Source: Defluviitaleaceae bacterium
Lineage (GTDB): Bacteria > Bacillota > Clostridia > Lachnospirales > WQUN01
Assembly (NCBI GenBank): GCA_009783395.1
Contig: WRHA01000292.1
Span: forward strand, 1 to 6,245
DNA length: 6,245 bases
Reading direction: 5' to 3'
This document shows, one piece after another, positions 1 to 5,054 of this stretch. Both the position numbers and the translations under genes were made by a program. Under the pieces are notes generated by a model that had not been told where the DNA came from, did not search any database, and saw only the letters and a list, made by a program, of their open reading frames with translations. Position 1 is the first letter of the stretch. Each line of letters starts with the position of its first letter.

Positions 1-185
1 AAACGGGTGTTGTCCCCCCCACAATCGGCTACAAAGAACCCGACCCCGACTGCGACTTGGATTACGTTCCAAACACGGCACGCAACTGCGATATAAACAA
101 GGCATTGTCGCTGTCACTGGGTTTCGGCGGACACAACGCAGGCGTGCTGTTTAACAAACCGGAGGTGCAAAGTGAAAATAACTGA
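1..185 (+). CDS. fabF: 3-oxoacyl-ACP synthase II (KAS II), C-terminal end only
   Basis: This is the last 60 codons of a beta-ketoacyl-ACP synthase, read in the frame starting at base 3 and ending at TGA 183-185; the rest lies upstream of the window. FabF condenses malonyl-ACP with acyl-ACP in fatty-acid elongation in the cytosol. Visible family signatures are the PPTIGY segment, the DYVPNTAR segment and the glycine-rich GFGGHNA loop near the C-terminus, in the spacing usual for FabF. The catalytic Cys and the two active-site His residues would be upstream and cannot be checked. After the normal family end (about ...FNKPE) the protein has a short polar tail of six residues. This tail arises because the frame runs 14 nt into accB, so the two genes are probably translationally coupled. 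The family call is firm; FabF rather than another KAS paralogue is supported by the accB neighbour. Confidence 0.93.
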   Translation, partial: TGVVPPTIGYKEPDPDCDLDYVPNTARNCDINKALSLSLGFGGHNAGVLFNKPEVQSENN

Positions 186-618
186 CTTCGAATATTTAGA
201 CTATGCAGGAAAAGTATTAAATGAATATGGATTGTCGAAAGTAGAAATTAACGACGCGGAAATGAAAATTACGCTTGAAAAAAATTATTCAAGCGGTGGC
301 GTGCAAACAATTCAACCTGTTGCGGCAACCGCTGAAAGCCCGCCCGTTGCAATCCAAGCCGATGAAGTTATCGATTTTAATTCCATGACTGAAGTAACTT
401 CACCAATCGTCGGCGTTTTTTATTCTGCGTCATCACCCGAAGCCGAGCCGTTTGTAACAATCGGCAGCATGGTTAAAGCGGGTGACACGCTTTGCGTAAT
501 AGAGGCAATGAAATGCTTCAACGAAGTCCCCGCATCACAGGATGGAAAAATCGTTGACATTTGCATAAAAAACGGCGACGTTGTTGAATTTGGGCAAGTT
601 CTTTTCAAGATGCAGTGA
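172..618 (+). CDS. accB: Acetyl-CoA carboxylase biotin carboxyl carrier protein (BCCP)
   Basis: AccB carries the biotin that shuttles CO2 from AccC to the AccAD carboxyltransferase, making malonyl-CoA. The 148-residue product has the normal BCCP layout: a charged N-terminal segment (about residues 1-40), a Pro/Ala-rich linker (about 41-70), and the biotinyl domain (about 75-148). The biotinylation motif is EAMK at 111-114, so Lys114 is the predicted biotin site. The thumb region before the domain core ([18 protein letters not shown]) is the AccB type, which separates it from pyruvate or oxaloacetate carrier domains. After the motif it has CFNEV where many homologues have MMNE(V/I), a mild variation. 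Start: GTG 172, with GGAGGT at 161-166 and a 5-nt spacer; no better start exists in frame. It overlaps the fabF end by 14 nt. A 77-bp repeat follows directly after the stop. Confidence 0.96.
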   Translation: MKITDFEYLDYAGKVLNEYGLSKVEINDAEMKITLEKNYSSGGVQTIQPVAATAESPPVAIQADEVIDFNSMTEVTSPIVGVFYSASSPEAEPFVTIGSMVKAGDTLCVIEAMKCFNEVPASQDGKIVDICIKNGDVVEFGQVLFKMQ

Positions 619-619
619 A

Positions 620-685
620 GTGAAAAATCGAAGAAAGGAACGCGGGCGACCAATTTCATCAGGAATTTGTGCGTTCAGCGAGTGA
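620..685 (+). CDS. Possible 21-aa leader/coupling peptide in repeat copy 1 (speculative)
   Basis: A GTG at 620 opens a 21-codon frame ending at TGA 683-685. It starts one base after the accB stop and ends 7 nt before the fabZ GTG at 693. The peptide is basic at the N-terminus (MKNRRKERGR) and ends SSGICAFSE. The second repeat copy has an equally long frame at 2474-2539. There is no good Shine-Dalgarno upstream here, so translation would need re-initiation by ribosomes finishing accB. Of the six codons that differ between the copies, only one is synonymous, which argues against selection on the peptide. It may act only by carrying ribosomes through the hairpin, or may not be translated at all. 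Confidence 0.15.
   Translation: MKNRRKERGRPISSGICAFSE
638..676 (+). promoter_or_regulatory. Imperfect hairpin overlapping an SD-like AGGAA and GTG, copy 1
   Basis: Outer stem GAACGC (638-643) pairs with GCGTTC (671-676). A 5-nt left bulge (644-648) follows, then an inner stem 649-657 / 662-670 closed by the tetraloop ATCA (658-661). In this copy the inner stem has an A-U pair at 649/670, where copy 2 has G-U. It has one C/U mismatch at 651/668, where copy 2 has a G-U pair. The 3' side contains AGGAA (661-665) and GTG (669-671), so the folded form would hide that possible start site. Folding was done by eye; stability was not calculated. Confidence 0.5.
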
Positions 686-692
686 CAAAATT

Positions 693-1118
693 GTGAATAA
701 AGATGAAATAAAAAAAATTCTTCCGCATCGCGACCCCATGCTTTTAATTGAAGAAGCGGAGCTGCAAGACGGTGTTTCCGTTGCTAAATACACAGTACGC
801 GGCGACGAATTTTTTTTGCAGGGTCACTTTCCGGCAAACCCTGTTGTGCCGGGTGTAATTTTATGCGAAATGATGGCGCAATCGGCGTGTTTGCTGGTTG
901 ATGTAAAAGACGGCGAAAATTACACGCCCTTTTTCACAAGCATGAACAATGTAAAATTCAAAAACAAAGTTGTTCCCGGCGATTGCATCGTATTAAAAAG
1001 TGAAATACAGAAGCAAAAGGGTATTTTTTATTTTGTAAAAAGCGCGGCCTATGTAAATGATGTTCTGTGTGCTTCCGGCGAATTATCGTTTGCTTTGGTT
1101 GAAAATGTGAAAATTTAA
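693..1118 (+). CDS. fabZ: 3-hydroxyacyl-ACP dehydratase FabZ
   Basis: FabZ removes water from 3-hydroxyacyl-ACP to give trans-2-enoyl-ACP in each elongation cycle; it is a cytosolic hot-dog-fold dimer. From GTG 693 the product is 141 residues, the usual family size, and starts at the point where FabZ proteins begin (NKDEIKKILPHRDPMLLIEE). The active-site stretch GHFPANPVVPGVILCEMMAQ holds the catalytic His45 and Glu59. An in-frame GTG at 669 would add eight residues (MRSASDKI). That start has AGGA at 661-664, though only 4 nt away, whereas 693 has no clear Shine-Dalgarno. I prefer 693 because the extra residues are encoded by the 77-bp repeat and reappear in front of accD. The start is thus uncertain and the family assignment is not. 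Its position between accB and accC is typical of Clostridia-type operons. Confidence 0.95.
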   Translation: MNKDEIKKILPHRDPMLLIEEAELQDGVSVAKYTVRGDEFFLQGHFPANPVVPGVILCEMMAQSACLLVDVKDGENYTPFFTSMNNVKFKNKVVPGDCIVLKSEIQKQKGIFYFVKSAAYVNDVLCASGELSFALVENVKI

Positions 1119-1127
1119 GGAGCGGTC

Positions 1128-2477
1128 ATGTTCTCGAAAATTTTAATTGCGAATCGCGGCGAAATAGCGGTACGTGTAATTCGTGCGTGCAAAGAGATGG
1201 GCATTGCGACGGTCGCGGTTTTTTCGGAAGCCGACAAAGACGCACTTCATGTAAGCCTTGCCGACGAAAGTTTTTGTATCGGTAAAGCGTTGCCCAAAGA
1301 CAGCTATTTGAATATTAACAATATTATTTCGGCGGCGTTGACTTCCAAGTCGGAAGCGATTCATCCCGGTTATGGATTTTTGGCAGAAAATGCGGATTTC
1401 GCGCGAATTTGCGGCGAAAACAAAATCGTTTTTATCGGCCCCAAAAGCGAAACAATTTCATCGATGGGCGACAAAGACATGGCGCGAAAAACAATGGACG
1501 CTGCGGGCGTTCCGATTATTCCGGGTTGTGAGCTTGTTAAAAATGTTGAACACGCAAAACAGGAAGCGGAACGAATCGGTTTCCCGCTTCTTATTAAAGC
1601 ACGTGCAGGAGGCGGAGGGCGGGGCATTCGCCTTATAAGCTCACCCGATGAACTGGAGAAAAACTACAACTCTGCTGTGCAGGAAGCCGAAAACGCATTT
1701 AACGACGGCTCTGTTTACATGGAAAAATATCTGACGGAAGTCAAGCATATTGAAATGCAGGTTCTTGCAGATAATTTTGGAAAAGTTGTCTGCTTGGGCG
1801 AACGTGATTGTTCTATGCAGAGGAAAAATCAAAAACTGATTGAAGAAAGCCCGTCGCCGTTTGTTTCCGATGAGCTTCGCAAAAAAATGATTGATATGGC
1901 GGTAAAGGCATCGCAAGCGGTTGATTATCGCGGCGCGGGAACAATCGAATGTCTTTGCGACAAAGACAGCAATTTTTATTTTATGGAGATGAACACCCGC
2001 CTGCAAGTCGAACACCCCGTCACAGAAATGGTCACAGGCATCGACCTTGTAAAATGGCAAATACGAATTGCGGCAAATCTTCCTTTAGATTTTTCGCAGG
2101 ACGAAATAAAATTTGACGGACACGCAATAGAATGCCGCATTTGTGCGGAAAACCCCTATATGAATTTTCGCCCGTCTGCGGGAAAAATCACGATGCTTCA
2201 CGCGCCGGGCGGCCCGTGGGTTCGTTTTGATTCCGCTATTTATCACGGTTATTCCATTCCGCCGTTTTACGATTCGATGGTCGGAAAGCTAATCGTAGCG
2301 GCGCGTACGCGCAACGAAGCTATTCGAAAAATGAAGGCCGCGCTGTGCGAATTGATCATAGAAGGCGTAGAGCATAATTCCGATTTGCAAATGGATATTT
2401 TGGCGAGTGAAGAATTTGACTCAGGCCTGCACACTACTGCGTCGCTTGCACGTGTCTTGGAGGAAATGAAGTTGTGA
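1128..2477 (+). CDS. accC: Acetyl-CoA carboxylase, biotin carboxylase subunit
   Basis: AccC uses ATP and bicarbonate to carboxylate the biotin on AccB. The 449-residue length is normal for the stand-alone subunit. The N-terminal pre-ATP-grasp domain opens with KILIANRGEIAVRVIRAC (4-21) and includes HPGYGFLAEN (79-88). The ATP-grasp domain has the glycine-rich lid loop GGGGRG (161-166) after Lys157, ERDCSMQRKNQKLIEE (225-240), and the catalytic/metal residues Glu274, Glu287, Asn289 and Arg291 within MEMNTRLQVEHPVTE (286-300). The C-terminal domain shows GHAIECRICAENP (331-343) and the YDSMVGKLI segment (381-389). All key residues are present. Start ATG 1128 has AAGGAG at 1117-1122, which overlaps the fabZ stop, with a 5-nt spacer. 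The stop TGA 2475-2477 lies inside the start of repeat copy 2. The tandem accB/accDA context separates it from pyruvate or propionyl-CoA carboxylase subunits. Confidence 0.97.
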   Translation: MFSKILIANRGEIAVRVIRACKEMGIATVAVFSEADKDALHVSLADESFCIGKALPKDSYLNINNIISAALTSKSEAIHPGYGFLAENADFARICGENKIVFIGPKSETISSMGDKDMARKTMDAAGVPIIPGCELVKNVEHAKQEAERIGFPLLIKARAGGGGRGIRLISSPDELEKNYNSAVQEAENAFNDGSVYMEKYLTEVKHIEMQVLADNFGKVVCLGERDCSMQRKNQKLIEESPSPFVSDELRKKMIDMAVKASQAVDYRGAGTIECLCDKDSNFYFMEMNTRLQVEHPVTEMVTGIDLVKWQIRIAANLPLDFSQDEIKFDGHAIECRICAENPYMNFRPSAGKITMLHAPGGPWVRFDSAIYHGYSIPPFYDSMVGKLIVAARTRNEAIRKMKAALCELIIEGVEHNSDLQMDILASEEFDSGLHTTASLARVLEEMKL

Positions 2478-2539
2478 AAAATCTAAGAAGGGAACGCGGG
2501 CGGCGAATTTCATCAGGAATTTGTGCGTTCAGCGGATGA
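2474..2539 (+). CDS. Possible 21-aa leader/coupling peptide in repeat copy 2 (speculative)
   Basis: GTG 2474-2476 overlaps the accC stop as GTGA and opens a 21-codon frame to TGA 2537-2539, 7 nt before the accD ATG. Unlike copy 1 it has a good Shine-Dalgarno, GGAGGA at 2459-2464 with a 9-nt spacer, inside the accC end. The peptide begins MKNLRRERGRR and ends ISSGICAFSG. If translated, it would carry ribosomes through the hairpin and release them next to accD. The alternative is that the frame is a by-product of a non-coding repeat. Confidence 0.2.
   Translation: MKNLRRERGRRISSGICAFSG
2492..2530 (+). promoter_or_regulatory. Imperfect hairpin overlapping an SD-like AGGAA and GTG, copy 2
   Basis: Outer stem GAACGC (2492-2497) pairs with GCGTTC (2525-2530). 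A 5-nt left bulge (2498-2502) is followed by an inner nine-pair stem 2503-2511 / 2516-2524, which includes three G-U pairs, closed by the loop ATCA (2512-2515). The 3' side contains AGGAA (2515-2519, starting at the last loop base) and GTG (2523-2525). Of the seven differences between the copies, only two fall in the stem: one keeps pairing (A-U versus G-U) and one breaks a weak pair in copy 1. There is no U-tract after the stem, so it is not an intrinsic terminator. Confidence 0.5.
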
Positions 2540-2546
2540 CAAAATT

Positions 2547-3413
2547 ATGATTTTTAAAAAACCGAAAAACACTTTGGAGGGTCACGGAACGTTTTCTGTG
2601 TTCTCTCGCAAAGCCTACAATCCGAAAAATTCTGACGAAGAACTTTCCGTTGAGTGCTTGAAATGCAAAAAAAACTCATCGTCGAGCGAACTTGCGGATT
2701 CTATGTATGTTTGCCCCTTCTGCCGCTATCATTTTTTATTAAACGTGCGGCGGCGGCTTGATTTTATTTGCGACAAAGGCTCGTTTGAAGAGTTTGATGC
2801 AGAAATGTCGTCGAAAAACATTATCGGCTTTCCCGATTACGAAAAAAAACTTAACAATGCAAAAATTGAAAGCACAGAAAAAGAAGCGGTTGTTTGCGGA
2901 AAATGTACGATTAACGGCTATCCCGCCGCGATTTTTGTAATGAATCCTTACTTCATGATGGGCAGCATGGGAACGGTCGTGGGCGAAAAAATTACGCGGT
3001 TATTTGAATACGCAACGGAAAAAAACTTGCCCGTTGTTGGGTTTACCGTTTCGGGCGGCGCACGAATGCAAGAAGGCATTTTGTCGCTGATGCAGATGGC
3101 GAAAATTTCCGGCGCGGTAAAACTTCACAGCGACGCGGGAAATTTGTATCTTTGCATCCTCACCGACCCTACAATGGGCGGCGTAACTGCAAGTTTCGCG
3201 ATGGAGGCGGATATTATTATCGCAGAGCCGTTTGCCAGAATAGGGTTTGCCGGCCCGCGTGTAATTGAGCAAACCACGGGAAAAAAATTGCCGGAAGGTT
3301 TTCAGTCGGCTTCGTTCTTGTTGAAAAAAGGCTTTGTTGACGATGTTATTGACCGCCGCCGACACAGGCGATATATCTCATATGTTTTAAAACTGCACAC
3401 AAATCGAACATAA
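2547..3413 (+). CDS. accD: Acetyl-CoA carboxylase, carboxyltransferase beta subunit
   Basis: AccD pairs with AccA to move the carboxyl group from carboxybiotin to acetyl-CoA. From ATG 2547 the product is 288 residues, normal for the family. It opens MIFKKPKN, typical for AccD. A four-cysteine zinc ribbon follows (Cys37, Cys40, Cys56, Cys59), then the crotonase-type carboxyltransferase domain. That domain has SGGARMQEG (169-177), DPTMGGVTASFA (207-218) and GFAGPRVIEQT (233-243), and LPEGFQSASFLLKKGFVDDVIDR near the end. The last 15 or so residues are basic (RRRHRRYISY) but still align with the usual C-terminal helix. GTG 2523 in frame would add MRSADDKI, the same peptide seen ahead of fabZ, because both come from the 77-bp repeat. 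AGGAA precedes that GTG, while ATG 2547 lacks a clear Shine-Dalgarno. I favour 2547 on start codon and family N-terminus. Confidence 0.96.
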   Translation: MIFKKPKNTLEGHGTFSVFSRKAYNPKNSDEELSVECLKCKKNSSSSELADSMYVCPFCRYHFLLNVRRRLDFICDKGSFEEFDAEMSSKNIIGFPDYEKKLNNAKIESTEKEAVVCGKCTINGYPAAIFVMNPYFMMGSMGTVVGEKITRLFEYATEKNLPVVGFTVSGGARMQEGILSLMQMAKISGAVKLHSDAGNLYLCILTDPTMGGVTASFAMEADIIIAEPFARIGFAGPRVIEQTTGKKLPEGFQSASFLLKKGFVDDVIDRRRHRRYISYVLKLHTNRT

Positions 3414-3426
3414 AGGAGGCCGCGCA

Positions 3427-4197
3427 ATGACGGCATACGAACGTGTTACACAGGCGCGGGCAAAAGGTCGCGCTTCTACCGCTGATTTTATCGAAAATAT
3501 CATCAGCGGCTTTATAGAAATGCACGGCGACAGGCGTTTTGCCGACGACAGCTCCATTATCTCAGGAATCGGAAGGCTGGGCGACATTCCTGTTACGGTA
3601 ATCGGCGTGGAAAAAGGCAAGAGCGTTAAGGAGCGCGGTTTACGAAATTCCGGCTCGGCGCACCCCGAAGGCTATCGCAAAGCCTTGCGCCAAATGAAAC
3701 TTGCCGAAAAATTTCGCCGCCCCGTAATTTGTTTTGTTGATACTCCGGGTGCGTTTTGCGGCATTGGCGCGGAAGAGCGCGGACAGGGCCAAGCCATTGC
3801 CGAAAACCTTATGGAAATGATGACGCTAAAAACGCCGATTGTTTCAATAATTATCGGTGAGGGCGGAAGCGGCGGAGCGTTGGCTTTAGCCGTTGCAGAC
3901 GAGGTTTGGATGCTGGAAAACTCCGTGTATTCCGTTATTTCGCCCGAAGGATGTGCGGCCATTCTTTGGAAAGACGGCAAGCGAGCAACAGAAGCCGCCG
4001 AATGCTTGAAACTAACAGCGCAAGATTTATTAAAATTCGGCGTAATAGAAAAAATTATTCCCGAAAATATAAAAACCGATAAAAAAATTTTTGAAACAGT
4101 CAAGCAAGAATTAATAAAGACATTTGAAAAAAATTCCACCGTTCAAAATTTGACCGAAAACAGATACAAGCGGTACAGGAAGATTGGTGAGTTTTGA
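3427..4197 (+). CDS. accA: Acetyl-CoA carboxylase, carboxyltransferase alpha subunit
   Basis: AccA is the partner of AccD in the alpha2beta2 carboxyltransferase that produces malonyl-CoA. At 256 residues it is a short form. Proteobacterial and Bacillus AccA have roughly 60 extra helical N-terminal residues, while shorter forms are usual in Clostridia. Visible landmarks are MHGDRRFADD (32-41), GSAHPEGYRKALRQMKLAEKF (76-96), DTPGA (105-109), the oxyanion-hole region GEGGSGGALALAVAD (144-158) and SPEGCAAILWKD (172-183). The C-terminal 40 residues are Lys/Glu-rich and AT-rich at the DNA level. The start ATG 3427 has a strong AAGGAGG (3413-3419), 7 nt away, overlapping the accD stop. The stop overlaps the next gene by one base (TGATG). 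Confidence 0.96.
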   Translation: MTAYERVTQARAKGRASTADFIENIISGFIEMHGDRRFADDSSIISGIGRLGDIPVTVIGVEKGKSVKERGLRNSGSAHPEGYRKALRQMKLAEKFRRPVICFVDTPGAFCGIGAEERGQGQAIAENLMEMMTLKTPIVSIIIGEGGSGGALALAVADEVWMLENSVYSVISPEGCAAILWKDGKRATEAAECLKLTAQDLLKFGVIEKIIPENIKTDKKIFETVKQELIKTFEKNSTVQNLTENRYKRYRKIGEF

Positions 4198-5012
4198 TGA
4201 TTACCATTGTTACGGATTCTTGTTCGTATTTTAAGGAATCGGAAGCGCGCACGCTGGGAATCAAAATTATACCTGTGAATTACATTGTTGACGGCAGAGC
4301 GTATTTGGAGTCTTTCAGTGACGGAAACGGCGAGTTTGAGCAGCTTATTAAGCACGGGAAAAATTTGTCGACATCGCAGCCGAATCCTGCGGCATTTTTG
4401 AGCTGTTTTGAGGAAGAAACAAAAAACGGCAACGATGTGCTGTGCATAACAATGTCGTCGCGCCTAAGCGGCACATACAGCGCGGCACATGCCGCCGCAA
4501 AATCGGCAGGCAAAGAAAATATCGCGGTTTTGGACAGCAGGCTTATCGCAGGCGGGCTTAATTTGCTTGTAAAAAAAGCCGTCCGCCTAATAGAACAAGA
4601 CACGACTCTCTCCGATGTAATAACCACGCTTGAACAAACACGCGAAAAAATTTCTGTGGAGTTCTCGGTCGCAGATTTAAGCCCACTGCGTAAAAGCGGG
4701 CGCGGTTTAGTAAAAAGAGCCACAAATATTTTGAACATCAAGCCCATTTTGCATCTGAAAGAGGGCGTTGTTTCTTTCGGTGGAATGGTTAGGGGCAACT
4801 CAAATATCTTAAAAGAGCTTCTGGGAAGCATCGATCCGCACGCGCATGAAGTTGTAATAAATTATATCGGCAGCAACTCGCTTTCCACGAATATTTATAA
4901 TATTCTTCGCGCCGACAAGCCCGATTTGCCCGTAAGCCTCAATAAAATAGGACCGGTGCTTGGAATTCATCTGGGGCTTGATGCTGTTGCAGTTTCGCAT
5001 ATTGTGAATTAA
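4197..5012 (+). CDS. DegV family protein (fatty-acid-binding, FakB-like)
   Basis: DegV proteins bind a single fatty acid in the cytosol. In Bacillota, the FakB members present it to the kinase FakA for phosphorylation and entry into phospholipid synthesis. The 271-residue product starts MITIVTDS, with the family TDS at 6-8. It also carries STSQP (58-62), SSRLSGTYSAAH (87-98), the LSPLRKSGR element (161-169), NIKPIL (180-185) and a C-terminal IGPVLGIHLG (251-260) with His258. The usual family end HTGPG is here HLGLD. ATG 4197 overlaps the accA stop (TGATG), with GGTGAG at 4186-4191 and a 5-nt spacer. A TTG at 4194 is a poorer alternative. Being coupled to accA suggests a role tied to fatty-acid supply, but no fakA-like gene is in the window and the ligand cannot be read from sequence. 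Confidence 0.92.
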   Translation: MITIVTDSCSYFKESEARTLGIKIIPVNYIVDGRAYLESFSDGNGEFEQLIKHGKNLSTSQPNPAAFLSCFEEETKNGNDVLCITMSSRLSGTYSAAHAAAKSAGKENIAVLDSRLIAGGLNLLVKKAVRLIEQDTTLSDVITTLEQTREKISVEFSVADLSPLRKSGRGLVKRATNILNIKPILHLKEGVVSFGGMVRGNSNILKELLGSIDPHAHEVVINYIGSNSLSTNIYNILRADKPDLPVSLNKIGPVLGIHLGLDAVAVSHIVN

Positions 5013-5054
5013 GGAACTGTCCGGAAACGAAAGAAAATAAAAAAGAGGTGTTCT

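Larger units (their letters stand above)
620..696 (+). repeat. 77-bp intra-operon direct repeat, copy 1 (accB-fabZ gap)
   Basis: Bases 620-696 align without gaps to 2474-2550 (offset 1854) with 7 mismatches, at 630, 636, 649, 651, 681, 682 and 693 of this copy, so 70/77 identical. The core 652-680 is 29 identical bases. The copy begins one base after the accB stop (TGA 616-618) and ends on the GTG at 693-695, the homology-supported start of fabZ. It therefore fills the whole gap. It contains an imperfect hairpin (638-676) and a 21-codon open frame. No third copy is visible in the window on either strand. An ERIC/REP-like transcribed repeat or a duplicated cis-acting RNA element are the likely explanations; I do not recognise a named family. 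Confidence 0.93.
2474..2550 (+). repeat. 77-bp intra-operon direct repeat, copy 2 (accC-accD gap)
   Basis: Second copy of the element at 620-696, 70/77 identical and ungapped. Here the repeat begins inside the accC stop (GTGA at 2474-2477) and ends on the accD ATG (2547-2549) plus one base, so it again spans exactly stop to start. Sequence similarity stops abruptly on the right: after the shared TGA at 2548-2550 the two copies diverge fully into accD or fabZ. No clear target-site duplication or terminal inverted repeat is visible at the ends, so evidence for transposition is lacking. Confidence 0.93.

Noticed and set aside
616..696. Readthrough of the accB TGA into a 25-residue extension
   Set aside because: In the second copy the same frame is not continuous with accC, and TGA is used as a normal stop by several genes here, so a recoding event is not supported.
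1602..1625. Ala-Arg-Ala preceding the AccC glycine loop as a possible active-site change
   Set aside because: Many biotin carboxylases have a variable residue here before GGGG(R/K)G; the preceding lysine and the loop itself are intact.
1641..2060. A 139-codon minus-strand open frame opposite accC, and a similar one at 3672-4139 opposite accA
   Set aside because: Both sit under highly conserved catalytic domains on the plus strand and their translations resemble no family.
2492..2545. Rho-independent terminator or attenuator between accC and accD
   Set aside because: The hairpin is not followed by a run of T, and termination here would cut accD and accA off from their partner subunits. The same hairpin also sits before fabZ.
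3345..3413. Basic, unusual C-terminus of AccD suggesting a frameshift
   Set aside because: The last helix (YISYVLKLH) still fits the normal AccD ending, length is normal, and the stop overlaps a strong accA Shine-Dalgarno as expected.
4280..4831. A 183-codon open frame on the minus strand opposite degV
   Set aside because: It lies entirely within a well-conserved DegV gene on the plus strand, shows no recognisable motif and no ribosome binding site in context. It is a shadow of GC-biased codons.
5013..5054. Internal promoter or third repeat copy between degV and the flavoprotein gene
   Set aside because: The 42 bases show no credible -35/-10 pair with proper spacing and no similarity to the 77-bp element; only a Shine-Dalgarno can be supported.
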